A stretch of 13,966 nt of DNA from Syntrophaceae bacterium UBA6252 (lineage in GTDB: Bacteria; Desulfobacterota; Syntrophia; Syntrophales; UBA6807): NCBI GenBank assembly GCA_002441265.1, contig DJVQ01000068.1:84750-98715 (forward strand). Reading direction: 5' to 3'. Every line of letters begins with the position of its first letter. Positions within the stretch are counted from its first letter, which is position 1. A model generated the notes under the pieces. The model saw nothing but the letters and a program-made list of their open reading frames with translations, did not search any database and was not told the origin of the DNA. Positions 5,685 to 13,101 of this stretch are shown piece by piece. A program made the position numbers and the translations under genes.

Positions 5685-7750
5685 TTCCCTCCGGGCGGCG
5701 AAAACGCCCCGTTCCGCTTCCGGTCCCTGAGTTCGGAGATTTTCCCCTTGTTCCAACTGGATATCTCGGAAAAATAGCCCGTGATCCTGGCGATGCCCTC
5801 CACCTTGTCGGACCCGCAGCCGGGGCACCGGTCATGGAGTCCCCGGACCGTGCCGCCGCAGGACGGGCAGGTGGTGAATTCGGGGGAGAATCCGAGAAGC
5901 CGGCATTCGGTGTTTTCGAAGACATCCTTCAGGAAAGCGGCCACGGACCCGGGCGGCGGAATGCTTTCCCCCGGCCACAGCTGGATCATGGCGCCCCCCT
6001 CCATCAACGGGTGGAAGGCCCCCTCGAAACGAACCCGGTCCATGGGGGCAAGGGCGGCGGCGCCGTCGGTGCAGGTGGAATTGGTGTAGTAAACCGCGCC
6101 CGTGGAGATATCGCCCTTGACGTACCGGCCCGACAGCGGGGAAAAATGCTTCAGGTCGAGGCGGGCGAAGCGGTACGCCGTCGTTTCCGCCGGGGACTGG
6201 ACCAGGGCGAAACGCATTCCATTGCGTGTCGCCGCTTCCCGGACTTCCTTCGCCATCCAGGAGAGAACTTCCATGCCGAATTTCCGGGCCTTCTCCGAAT
6301 CATGGAGTGCCGCCCCCCGGTGGATCTGAACCAGCTCGTTCAGCCCGACCATCCCGAAAAGATAGAGGCACCGGTCGAGATCCAGGAAGGGCCGGCCGTC
6401 GAGCCGCATGTCGAGAAGCGACAGCGGCCCTTCCCCTCCCAGGGCGAGAAGACGGTCCATGAAGACCTTTTTCTGAACGTGGGCCTGGGTGACCAGACGG
6501 AGGACATCGGAAAGGAGGGAAAAAAGAAAGCTGTCGTCCCCTCCCGCCCGGTACCCGAGACGGGGGAGGTTGATGGAGATGTTCTGGACGACCCCGCGGC
6601 GGAGCGTCCAGGCGCCCTCCCCCGCGGCCGTCGTTTCCCCGCCCGGCAGCCGGCCGCACTCGGAGAAGTTCACCTCTCCCCCCCTGTCGAAGGCAAACAG
6701 CGGGTTTCCCATCTCGGAGGCCACGGCGCAGGCATGGAGGAGGAACTCCTCATGCCCCTCCGTCCGGAAGAAACGGTCGGAAAGATGAATGACCGGCCTC
6801 GGGAAGACGAACGGGCAGCCCCTGGCGTCCCCCGCCCGGAAAACGTCGAGAATGGCCCGGGCGAACTTCCGCGCGGGGACCAGGTAGTCTTCGTACGTCT
6901 TCCCCGTCGCCGCGCCGCCGGGACCGACGGCCGGCACGCCCTCGAGATGGCGGGGGACATACCCGTAAAGATGAATGTCCGTGAAAATGGTCTGCCCGCC
7001 CCGGGCCACGGCCTGCTGGGCGAACTCGTAAACGAGCATCTGGGCCAGCTGAAGGATCTCCCGTTCCTCCAGGCCCTCCAGGCAGGGAGCGAAAAGAAGG
7101 TTGACGGCGTCCCAGATCACGGCGCCCGACAGGCTTCCCTGAAGGGCCGCGGAGAACCGCATCATGTGGGAGATGAGGACTTCCCCGTGTTTCGCCGGCG
7201 AAGCGCAGGCCAGGGTGTTGGGAAGGCGAAGGCCGAACTTCTTGATGTAGTCGAGGTTCTGGACGGTGCAGTAGGGCCGGTCGATGTAGCCCAGGTTGTG
7301 GACGTGGATGTCCCCGGCCATGTGGGCGTATCCCACCTCCTGGGAAAAGACCCTCACCACCGCGAATTCCTTCTTGATCCGTTCCGCCAGGGTGAGGTTG
7401 GTCCCCTCGGGGGTGTGGGGAACGTTGGCGTTCTCCCGGTTCCGGAAAATGACGATCTGCTCCACGTCGTGGACGGGGATCCCCAGCCGGGCATGCATCT
7501 TGGTCGCTTCCGTGAGGCGTCTCTCGATGAGCCGCGCGTTCACCAGTTCCCGGACGAGGGAGGAGGTGAGAAGGCTCATCCCCGAGGAGACGATCTGCTT
7601 TTCCACCTCCCGGCTGATGGCCTCCGCCGTCTCATGATCCACGAGGGTTTCATCGAGCAGGGCGTCGATGATCTTCCGGCGGTCCCAGTTGACGATGTCT
7701 TCCCTGGACGTGATGACGAAAAGGGCGATGTCCGTCGTGTCGCCTGTCAC
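5681..7750 (-). CDS. nrdD: Anaerobic (class III) ribonucleoside-triphosphate reductase
   Basis: A 689-aa glycyl-radical enzyme that makes deoxyribonucleotides from ribonucleoside triphosphates without oxygen. Residues ~10-95 form an ATP-cone (VITSREDIVNWDRRKIIDAL), the allosteric activity domain. The barrel follows, with GDIHVHNLGYID (146-157), LQGSLSGAVIWDAVN (203-217), GGQTIFTDIHLYG (251-263) and VNFSECGRL (360-368; Cys365 is a candidate active-site thiol). Near the C-terminus CPSC (628-631) and CPGC (642-645) form the zinc site. The glycyl radical motif RITGY has Gly658. The length is normal for the family. The start is GTG at 7750, with GAGGAGG 9 nt upstream. It lies 21 bases after the HD phosphohydrolase gene and overlaps marC by four bases. 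The radical-SAM activase gene nrdG, needed to generate the glycyl radical, is not in the window. Confidence 0.96.
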   Translation of the reverse strand: MTGDTTDIALFVITSREDIVNWDRRKIIDALLDETLVDHETAEAISREVEKQIVSSGMSLLTSSLVRELVNARLIERRLTEATKMHARLGIPVHDVEQIVIFRNRENANVPHTPEGTNLTLAERIKKEFAVVRVFSQEVGYAHMAGDIHVHNLGYIDRPYCTVQNLDYIKKFGLRLPNTLACASPAKHGEVLISHMMRFSAALQGSLSGAVIWDAVNLLFAPCLEGLEEREILQLAQMLVYEFAQQAVARGGQTIFTDIHLYGYVPRHLEGVPAVGPGGAATGKTYEDYLVPARKFARAILDVFRAGDARGCPFVFPRPVIHLSDRFFRTEGHEEFLLHACAVASEMGNPLFAFDRGGEVNFSECGRLPGGETTAAGEGAWTLRRGVVQNISINLPRLGYRAGGDDSFLFSLLSDVLRLVTQAHVQKKVFMDRLLALGGEGPLSLLDMRLDGRPFLDLDRCLYLFGMVGLNELVQIHRGAALHDSEKARKFGMEVLSWMAKEVREAATRNGMRFALVQSPAETTAYRFARLDLKHFSPLSGRYVKGDISTGAVYYTNSTCTDGAAALAPMDRVRFEGAFHPLMEGGAMIQLWPGESIPPPGSVAAFLKDVFENTECRLLGFSPEFTTCPSCGGTVRGLHDRCPGCGSDKVEGIARITGYFSEISSWNKGKISELRDRKRNGAFSPPGGK

Positions 7751-7759
7751 GGGTTACAG

Positions 7760-7766
7760 CCTCCTC
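7760..7766 (-). promoter_or_regulatory. Ribosome binding site of nrdD
   Basis: Minus-strand GAGGAGG, 9 nt before the GTG at 7750 and just upstream of it in the 21-base gap after the HD gene. It supports the non-ATG start. Confidence 0.75.
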
Positions 7767-7771
7767 ATAGA

Positions 7772-9139
7772 TCAGATGTTCGTTTTCGATTTTCCATATT
7801 CCTCGCAAAGCGCCTTCTCGGCCGCCCGGGCCAGTTCCTGGTCGTGATCGTGGCTCAGGGAAAACACCCTGAAGTGAACCACCCGGGCGGGAATGAACCG
7901 GTAGATCTCCCGCAGGGGTTCGGGGGAAACGCTTTCCGTGCCCGGATTGTACACCAGGATCCGCTTGTCTTCCTCCATGGCCGGATTCAGCGGCCTGGGA
8001 TCGAGGGCGGCCAGGTCCACCTTGAACTTCAGGCGGCGCAGCGGCCGGGGCAGGTACTTCCGGATCTGCCTCTCGTAGTCCCGGGAGCCGGAGAACCGGA
8101 CCCCCTTCTGGATCTGGTCCACCGAGAGTTCCGCGCCGTGGGACATTTTCCACTTCACCCGTCTCAGATTCAGCTTCGTCCATTCCCTGGAAAGCCGCTT
8201 CTTCAGCCCCTTTTCCGTTCCCCATTGCCGTACCCGTTCGTAGAGGCTCCATTCGTCGCAGAAAAGGTATTCATCGAGAAGCTCCAGGGGATTCCCCGGC
8301 AGGAGAAGATCCATGGTCTCCCGGAAGAACTCCTGGAGATGGAGGTCGAGGGCCCGGGTCGTCCGGTGGTAGTAAACGTTGGAATAGAGATTGAGCCGGG
8401 CGTTCAGGAACCTCGTGAGCATCGACGTTCCCGCCTGGTGGAGGGTGAGCCCCTCCCTGGTGAAGAAGGTGTAGTAGACGAGCCGGTCGATGTCGATCAT
8501 GTCCATGGAAAAGCCGGTCGTGTAGGCGTCCCTCTGGATGTAATCGAGATTGTCCACCGTGTAGATCCCGGAGAAGAGGTTCCTGAGAAGGGTCAGCCAC
8601 GGCGGACACCTTTCGCCGGCGACGGCCGTCTCAGGGCTCCGGATGAGGTAGGCCACGTGGCGGGGATCCAGCACCTCCCCCCGCTCGAACGTCCCCGACG
8701 GGCTCCTCCGGATCCCCCGGATCGCCTGTCCCATCTTTTTCGTGATGATTTCCTGCCCGAGAATCTCGTGGGTCAATCCGTACCGGTCGAGAAAATGATC
8801 GTCGAAGAAATGACCGAAAGGCCCGTGGCCGACGTCGTGGAGGAGGCCCGCCACGCGGAGGAGCTCCTCCACGTAATGGGGGGAGGGCGCTTCCGGGCAG
8901 ACCTCCCGGAGGCTCCCGTAAAGGTGGCGGCCGAATTCCCCCGCCATGTGCATGGTCCCGAGGGCATGCTGGAACCGGGTATGCTCGGCGGCGGGATAGA
9001 CCCAACGGGCGCTCTGGAGCTGATGGATCCTCCGGAGCCGTTGGAGCCAGGGGGAGTCGATGAGATCCTTCTCGGTCTTCTCCCTCCCATCCTCGTGGGG
9101 GATGGTGAACCAGATGTACCGGTGGATGGGATCGGCCAT
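7772..9139 (-). CDS. SAMHD1-like HD-domain (d)NTP phosphohydrolase
   Basis: A 455-aa protein of the HD phosphohydrolase family that includes SAMHD1 and bacterial dNTPase-like proteins. The opening DPIHRYIWFT and IDSPWLQRLRRIHQL (27-41) are the usual lead-in. Metal ligands: His53 in HTRFQHALG, His101-Asp102 in LLHDVGHGPFGH, and Asp196 in TVDNLDYIQRD, aligning with SAMHD1 His167, His206-Asp207 and Asp311. The C-terminal ~250 residues are helical and basic (KKRLSREWTKLNLRRVKW), with a terminal strand-rich part. The expected reaction is hydrolysis of dNTP to deoxynucleoside plus triphosphate; other nucleotides are possible. The start at 9139 (MADPIHRY) is preferred: the family begins here and an AGGGA lies ~10-14 nt upstream, while the in-frame ATG at 9190 has no site. 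It is the first gene of an operon with nrdD, which supports a dNTP-related role. Confidence 0.88.
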   Translation of the reverse strand: MADPIHRYIWFTIPHEDGREKTEKDLIDSPWLQRLRRIHQLQSARWVYPAAEHTRFQHALGTMHMAGEFGRHLYGSLREVCPEAPSPHYVEELLRVAGLLHDVGHGPFGHFFDDHFLDRYGLTHEILGQEIITKKMGQAIRGIRRSPSGTFERGEVLDPRHVAYLIRSPETAVAGERCPPWLTLLRNLFSGIYTVDNLDYIQRDAYTTGFSMDMIDIDRLVYYTFFTREGLTLHQAGTSMLTRFLNARLNLYSNVYYHRTTRALDLHLQEFFRETMDLLLPGNPLELLDEYLFCDEWSLYERVRQWGTEKGLKKRLSREWTKLNLRRVKWKMSHGAELSVDQIQKGVRFSGSRDYERQIRKYLPRPLRRLKFKVDLAALDPRPLNPAMEEDKRILVYNPGTESVSPEPLREIYRFIPARVVHFRVFSLSHDHDQELARAAEKALCEEYGKSKTNI

Positions 9140-9279
9140 GAGGGCTTTTCCCTGGTACGCTTTTCCGATCCTCGCGCCGAAACGTCTCATGCGATTTCAG
9201 TACAGGAAATTGACGGAAAGATCAATCGCCCGTCCCCGCCGGTTTGCCCCGAACCCCCGGGACAGGGGGTGAAAACGAG

Positions 9280-9308
9280 TTGAAACGGGCCGGAAAACGC
9301 TGTATGGA
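9280..9308 (+). promoter_or_regulatory. Weak candidate promoter for the flavodoxin-like gene
   Basis: TTGAAA (9280-9285), 17 bases, then TATGGA (9303-9308). The -35 is good but the -10 matches at only three positions. The 199-base gap between divergent genes (9140-9338) should also hold the HD-nrdD promoter, but no convincing one was seen on the minus strand. Confidence 0.25.
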
Positions 9309-9324
9309 GTAGACAGGCTTCCCG

Positions 9325-9333
9325 AAAGGAGGG
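9325..9333 (+). promoter_or_regulatory. Ribosome binding site of flavodoxin-like gene
   Basis: AAAGGAGGG, 5 nt before ATG at 9339. Confidence 0.8.
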
Positions 9334-9338
9334 TTCCC

Positions 9339-9842
9339 ATGAAAGTACTCGTTACCTATCTTTCCCAGACGGGCAACACGGAAATGGTGGCCCGGGCGAT
9401 CTACGATTCCATCGACCGGACGAAGGAGATCCATCCCTTCCAGGAAGTGACGTCCGTCGAGGGATACGGCCTCGTCTTCGTCGGGTTCCCCGTTTACGGG
9501 AACAGCGTTCCCCCGAAGATCCAGCCCTTTCTCAAGGGACTTCCGAAGCACCTGCCCGTCGCCTTTTTCCACACCCACGCCGCCCTGCGTGGAAGCGAAC
9601 TCGCGAGGACCGGCATCGAGAACGCCCTGTCCCTGGCTTCCCACGCCAGGGTTCTCGGAACTTTCACCTGCCAGGGGAAGGTGAGGCCCGCCGTCATCGA
9701 ATCGCTCAAGGACAAGCCGGAACACAAGAAATGGTGCGAAGAGGCGATGACGTCGTACGGCCATCCCGACGCCGCCGATCTCGCCGACGCCCGGGAGTTC
9801 GCCGCCGGGATCCTGGCAAAGGCGACGACGCTGAAAGGCTAG
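9339..9842 (+). CDS. Flavodoxin-like FMN protein
   Basis: A 167-aa single-domain flavodoxin-fold protein, expected to bind FMN and carry or pass electrons in the cytoplasm. The first strand MKVLVTYLSQ runs into the FMN phosphate loop SQTGNTE (9-15). GLVFVGFPVYGNSVPPKIQP (44-63) gives the second flavin loop, with Tyr53 possibly stacking on the ring. VLGTFTCQGKVRPAVIESL (105-123) is a block seen in a subgroup of flavodoxin-family reductases or partners, not in classic electron-carrier flavodoxins. The start is fixed by AAAGGAGGG. It is divergent from the HD-nrdD operon and convergent with the FAD oxidoreductase gene (70-base gap). The electron partner is unknown; nearness to NrdD, whose activation needs a low-potential reductant, is suggestive only. 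Confidence 0.88.
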   Translation: MKVLVTYLSQTGNTEMVARAIYDSIDRTKEIHPFQEVTSVEGYGLVFVGFPVYGNSVPPKIQPFLKGLPKHLPVAFFHTHAALRGSELARTGIENALSLASHARVLGTFTCQGKVRPAVIESLKDKPEHKKWCEEAMTSYGHPDAADLADAREFAAGILAKATTLKG

Positions 9843-9846
9843 GTTC

Positions 9847-9873
9847 AAAAAGGGGCCCTCCGGGGAAACCCCT
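9847..9873 (-). terminator. Probable intrinsic terminator of the FAD oxidoreductase gene
   Basis: On the minus strand AGGGG (9873-9869) pairs with CCCCT (9855-9851) across a loop that itself contains CCCC/GGAGGG alternatives, and is followed by TTTT (9850-9847). It lies 40 bases past the stop at 9913, between convergent genes. The stem is short, hence moderate confidence. On the plus strand no T-run follows. Confidence 0.4.
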
Positions 9874-9912
9874 CCCGATCACGGTCTTTCTTCCCTGCCG
9901 GACCCGGGGACG

Positions 9913-11304
9913 TCACTCCGGGGGAAAAATCTTCCCCGGGTTCAGGATTCCCAGGGGATCGAGGAGATCCTTGATCCCTTTCTGGATGCGGATGCTCTCC
10001 GGCGAGAGCTCGAGGGACAGGAACCGGCTTTTCGCCGCTCCGATGCCGTGCTCTCCCGACATGGTGCCCCCAAGGGACAGCACCTTTTCCAGGAGAGCAC
10101 GGACGCCCGCGACCACCCGTTCCCGGTGGTCCCTGCGGTCCGCCGTGACGATGAGGTGGATGTTCCCGTCGCCGGCGTGGCCGAAGGCGTAGATTTTCAT
10201 CCCGTAGGCCTTTTCATATTCCGGAAGGCACGCCACGAGCGCGGCGATCTTCCCGATGGGAACGACCACGTCCTCGGGCATCTGGAATGCGGCGTGGTGC
10301 TCGATCCGCAGGGCCACCTCCCTCCGGATTTCCCACAGGCGGTCGCGCTTCCGCGAATCCGGGGCCAGAAGGACCTCGAAGGCCCCTTTTTCCGAGCAGA
10401 TCGTCCCGATTTCCTCGATTTCCCCGGAGATGGACCCGGGACGGCCGTCCGTTTCCACGAGGAGGAACGCCCCCGCCGTTTTCGCCTCGGGAAAGGGAAG
10501 CAGGTCCCCCACCAGTTCCAGGCAGGCCCGGTCGAGAAACTCGATGGCCGAAGGGAGGTATCCCCCTTCCATGACGGCCTGCACCGCCTCCATGGCCGTG
10601 GGGAGGTCCGTGAAAAAGGCCACCGCCGTGGCGACGGCCCCGGGCAGGGGAATCAGCTTGATGTAAAGACGGGTGATGACCCCCAGGGTTCCCTCGGAAC
10701 CCACGAGCAGGTGGACCAGGTCGTATCCCACCACCCCCTTCCGCGTCCGGACGCCCGCCCGGATCCGCTCCCCCGTCGGCAGGACCGCCTCGAGTCCCAG
10801 GATGTAGTCCCGGGTCGTCCCGTATTTGACGCAGGAGGTCCCTCCGGCGTTCGTCGCCGCGTTTCCCCCTATGGAGCAGGTGTCCACGCTCGCCGGATCG
10901 GGGGGATAGAAAAGACCCGCCTCCAGGGCGGCCCGCTTCAGGTCGCCCGTCACGACGCCCGGCTCCACCACGGCCAGAAGGTTGTCCCGTTCCAGGGAAA
11001 GAATCCGGTTCATTTTCGCCAGGGAAAGGACGACCCCTCCCCCGAGCGGCACCGCCCCCCCGGCAAGTCCCGTCCCCAGGCCCCGGGGGGTCACGGGGAA
11101 ACGGTGCCGGTTCGCCGCCCGGAGGACAGCCTGGACTTCCTCCGGCGACACCGCCTCGACGACCATTTCCGGGAAGGATTGTTCCTCGCCGGCATCCCGG
11201 GAAAAGGGTTCGAGCCGCTCCCGGATGTCAATCAGCCTTTCCGGGGGAACGAGCCGCCGGATTTCCGCGACCGCCGACTCGGTAAGGGGGGGAAAAGGAG
11301 TCAT
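9913..11304 (-). CDS. GlcD-type FAD-linked 2-hydroxyacid oxidoreductase
   Basis: A 463-aa flavoprotein of the GlcD/D-lactate dehydrogenase family, oxidising a 2-hydroxyacid such as glycolate or D-lactate to the keto acid; the exact substrate is not readable. The PCMH FAD-binding domain (~45-225) shows PRGLGTGLAGGAVPLGGG (73-90), SIGGNAATNAGGTSCVKYG (144-162) and LLVGSEGTLGVITR (199-212). The C-terminal FAD-oxidase domain has FGHAGDGNIH (374-383), SGEHGIG (416-422) and DPLGILNPGKIF (449-460). It is full length and looks intact. No iron-sulfur partner (GlcF) or GlcE is adjacent, so the electron acceptor is unknown; an electron-transfer flavoprotein or a separately encoded FeS protein is possible. 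The ATG at 11304 has only a weak GAGCGG site and is 13 nt from the edge of the repeat array, so promoter and leader are probably repeat-derived or further upstream. Confidence 0.93.
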   Translation of the reverse strand: MTPFPPLTESAVAEIRRLVPPERLIDIRERLEPFSRDAGEEQSFPEMVVEAVSPEEVQAVLRAANRHRFPVTPRGLGTGLAGGAVPLGGGVVLSLAKMNRILSLERDNLLAVVEPGVVTGDLKRAALEAGLFYPPDPASVDTCSIGGNAATNAGGTSCVKYGTTRDYILGLEAVLPTGERIRAGVRTRKGVVGYDLVHLLVGSEGTLGVITRLYIKLIPLPGAVATAVAFFTDLPTAMEAVQAVMEGGYLPSAIEFLDRACLELVGDLLPFPEAKTAGAFLLVETDGRPGSISGEIEEIGTICSEKGAFEVLLAPDSRKRDRLWEIRREVALRIEHHAAFQMPEDVVVPIGKIAALVACLPEYEKAYGMKIYAFGHAGDGNIHLIVTADRRDHRERVVAGVRALLEKVLSLGGTMSGEHGIGAAKSRFLSLELSPESIRIQKGIKDLLDPLGILNPGKIFPPE

Positions 11305-11316
11305 ATCCGCTCACAT

Positions 11317-11358
11317 GCCGTCAATTCCGGTGAATTCGTAAAGAGTGCAGACTGCGTT
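11317..11358 (+). repeat. Linker-like remnant at the left edge of the repeat array
   Basis: GCCGTCAA (from 11317) matches the terminus of a right arm, followed by GAATTCGTAAA and about 17 further bases to the next left arm. This is the layout of the linker between the two intact copies (GCCGTCAGC, then AAACTCGTAAA). It suggests a third copy once stood here and only its tip and linker remain. It lies 13 bases upstream of the FAD oxidoreductase start. Confidence 0.55.
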
Positions 11359-11363
11359 TTCGA

Positions 11364-11486
11364 ACGGCAAAGTAAAAAGCTCGGCAGGCAAGGCGCCCGA
11401 TCCTCGAGGACCGAGACGTACTTCCGGTACGTCGCAGGGACGAGGGGTGAAGGGCAACGCTGCATAGGAACTTTTTACGAAGCCGT
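11364..11486 (+). repeat. Intact 123-bp terminal-inverted-repeat hairpin element, copy 1
   Basis: A non-coding element bounded by imperfect inverted repeats, ACGGCAAAGTAAAAAG (11364-11379) and CTTTTTACGAAGCCGT (11471-11486), 13 of 16 positions complementary. Inner pairs are nested. GCGCCC pairs with GGG...CGC around a bulge (11393-11398 with 11452-11460), CCTCG (11402-11406) with CGAGG (11441-11445), and GACGTAC (11415-11421) with GTACGTC (11427-11433) around TTCCG. The whole element can therefore fold as one long interrupted hairpin. It matches copy 2 at 118 of 123 positions. No transposase or protein function is encoded. The style is that of a MITE or REP/BIME-like dispersed element. Confidence 0.88.
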
Positions 11487-11531
11487 CAGCGTTCAGCAAA
11501 CTCGTAAACCATGAAAACAACACTTCTTCGA

Positions 11532-11654
11532 ACGGCAAAGTAAAAAGCTCCAGAGGCAAGGCGCCCGATCCTCGAGGACCGAGACGTACTTCCGGTACGT
11601 CGCAGGGACGAGGGGTGAAGGGCAACGCTGCATATGGACTTTTTACGAAGCCGT
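11532..11654 (+). repeat. Intact 123-bp terminal-inverted-repeat hairpin element, copy 2
   Basis: Direct tandem partner of copy 1 (period 168 bp: 123-bp element plus 45-bp linker). It differs by three changes after the left arm and two before the right arm. The arms are at 11532-11547 and 11639-11654; the central hairpin is at 11583-11601. The right end falls one base from the stop codon of the permease gene (11656-11658), so it begins the 3' untranslated region of that minus-strand operon. The two copies and linkers fill nearly all of the 351-base gap 11305-11655. Confidence 0.88.
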
Positions 11655-11655
11655 G

Positions 11656-12321
11656 TCAATGCTGGAAACCGGGGATCCTTACCCTCGCTTCCAGTCGGTG
11701 AAGTCCCCAGGCCGCCGCCGAGGTCAGCACGAGATAGACGGCGCCGACGATCATGAACACCTCGGTGTACTTGAAGGTCTCCGAGGCGATAATCTTGCCC
11801 TGTCCGGTGAGTTCGATGCAGGTGATCATGTAGGCCAGGGAGGAATACTTGATGAGATAGATGATTTCGTTTCCGCACCCGGGCAGGGCCCTCCGGACGG
11901 CCTGAGGCAGGACGACGTGGCGGATCATCCGGATCTTCGAGAAGCCGAGGGACTTTGCAGCGAGCATCTGGCCCCTCTTGATGGACAGGAGGGCCCCCCG
12001 GATGTACTCGGAATGATAGGCGCCGCTGCACAGGGAGAAGGCGATGACGGAGGCGACGTAGGGCGTGAAATAAATCCCGATGTGGGGCAGACCGAAATAC
12101 CAGATGAAGAGCTGGACCACCAGGGGAAATCCCCTGAAGAGGGCCACGTAGAGATCGGCGAGACGGGTGAGGAACGGATTCCCGAACACCCGGAGCACTC
12201 CCACGAAGACGCCGATGACGAGGCCGAACGCGGCGGAGGGCACGATCAGGCGGATGCTGACCAGAAGGCCCTTCCACAGGGCCGGGGCGACGTCGTTCTG
12301 GATGAAAAAGAGTTCTTCCAT
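11656..12321 (-). CDS. Polar amino acid ABC transporter, membrane permease (second)
   Basis: A 221-aa inner-membrane subunit of a His/Glu/Gln/Arg-type amino acid importer. It has about five hydrophobic segments (e.g. ~18-45, 55-78, 86-110, 187-207) and the ATPase-docking EAA loop at 117-140 (RGQMLAAKSLGFSKIRMIRH), followed by VLPQAVRRALPGCGNEII. The end ARVRIPGFQH is typical and nearly repeats the end of the other permease (ERVRIPGYANR), so the gene is complete despite touching the repeat element. Its ATG directly follows the TAG of the ATPase gene (TAGATG), with GGGGAG inside the ATPase end serving as ribosome binding site. It is last in the operon order permease, ATPase, permease. Substrate probably a polar amino acid; not resolvable without the binding protein. 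Confidence 0.93.
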   Translation of the reverse strand: MEELFFIQNDVAPALWKGLLVSIRLIVPSAAFGLVIGVFVGVLRVFGNPFLTRLADLYVALFRGFPLVVQLFIWYFGLPHIGIYFTPYVASVIAFSLCSGAYHSEYIRGALLSIKRGQMLAAKSLGFSKIRMIRHVVLPQAVRRALPGCGNEIIYLIKYSSLAYMITCIELTGQGKIIASETFKYTEVFMIVGAVYLVLTSAAAWGLHRLEARVRIPGFQH

Positions 12322-13086
12322 CTACCGGGACTCCCCGTAAATCTCGACGATCTTGAGGAAAAACTCCCGCGTCCTCTGGCATTCCGCCTGGTTGAACAGC
12401 TTTTTCGGAGATCCCGTCTCCACAATGACGCCGTCCTCCATGAAAAGGATCTCGTCGGCCATCTCCCCGGCGAACCCGATCTGGTGGGTGGACATGATCA
12501 TGGTCATGCCGTTCGCCCGGAGGTCCCGGATGACGGACAGGACCTCGGAGATCAGCTCCGGGTCCAGCGCCGAGGTGGGTTCGTCCAGAAGCATGACAAC
12601 GGGATCCATGGCCAGCGCCCTCGCGATGGAAACCCGCTGTTTCTGCCCGCCGGAAAGCTGGGCGGGATATTTTTCCATGTGTTCCCGAAGTCCGACCCGC
12701 TCCAGCTCGGCGGACGCCCGGGCCCGCGCCTCCTCCCGGTCCATCCCCCGGACGTGGATCAGGGCGATCTCGACGTTTCCGACGGCGGTCAGGTGATCGA
12801 ACAGATTGAAGTCCTGGAAGATCATCCCCACCTTCTGCCGGTAGGCGTAAAGCTCCCGCTTCCGGTGGTAAAGCACTTCCCGCCCGTCCAGCCAGACGCG
12901 GCCGGCCTCGGGCCTGACAAGGAAGTTGATGCACTGCAGGAGGGTGCTTTTCCCTCCCCCGGACGGCCCGATGAGGATCTTCAGTTCCCCCTCCCGGACG
13001 GAGAAGGAGGCGTTTTTCAGAACCTCCTTGTCCCCGTATCGCTTGGTCAGGTTTTCGGCCCTCAGAATGACTTTCTTTTCGCTCAT
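12322..13086 (-). CDS. Polar amino acid ABC transporter, ATP-binding protein (GlnQ/HisP-like)
   Basis: A 254-aa ATPase that powers the importer formed with the two flanking permeases. All motifs are intact: Walker A GPSGGGKST (40-48), Q-loop Gln91 in FQDFNLFDHLT, signature LSGGQKQRVSIARAL (144-158), Walker B VMLLDEP (164-170), the D-loop SALDPE, and switch His201 in STHQIGFA. FNLFDHLTAVGNV is characteristic of the polar amino acid subfamily. The length is typical. It starts 15 bases after the first permease with a modest GGAG, and its stop abuts the next permease start. No unusual features. Confidence 0.96.
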   Translation of the reverse strand: MSEKKVILRAENLTKRYGDKEVLKNASFSVREGELKILIGPSGGGKSTLLQCINFLVRPEAGRVWLDGREVLYHRKRELYAYRQKVGMIFQDFNLFDHLTAVGNVEIALIHVRGMDREEARARASAELERVGLREHMEKYPAQLSGGQKQRVSIARALAMDPVVMLLDEPTSALDPELISEVLSVIRDLRANGMTMIMSTHQIGFAGEMADEILFMEDGVIVETGSPKKLFNQAECQRTREFFLKIVEIYGESR

Positions 13087-13101
13087 GGCTCCATGCGATT
13101 C

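Noticed and set aside
9140..9190. Longer HD protein starting at ATG 9190
   Set aside because: No ribosome binding site and residues before MADPIHRY are not part of the conserved family start; possible but less likely.
5834..9283. Very long plus-strand open frame (1149 codons) opposite nrdD and the HD gene
   Set aside because: It is antisense to two clearly recognisable, motif-complete genes and its product is low-complexity Pro/Gly/Arg/Glu-rich, typical of the mirror frame of GC-rich coding DNA.
11311..11625. Minus-strand 104-codon frame across the repeat array
   Set aside because: Its peptide is itself an internal repeat (LPFTPRPCDVPEVRLGPRGS occurs twice) produced by reading through the two non-coding element copies. 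Automatic annotation may call it a hypothetical protein.
11364..11654. Possible CRISPR array
   Set aside because: Only two 123-bp units with a 45-bp linker, with long inverted-repeat ends and no cas genes; the layout is not repeat-spacer.
11486..12934. Minus-strand 482-codon frame overlapping the ATPase and permease and running into the repeat
   Set aside because: An out-of-frame shadow of the ABC genes extended by the open frame of the repeat; the true frames carry all family motifs.
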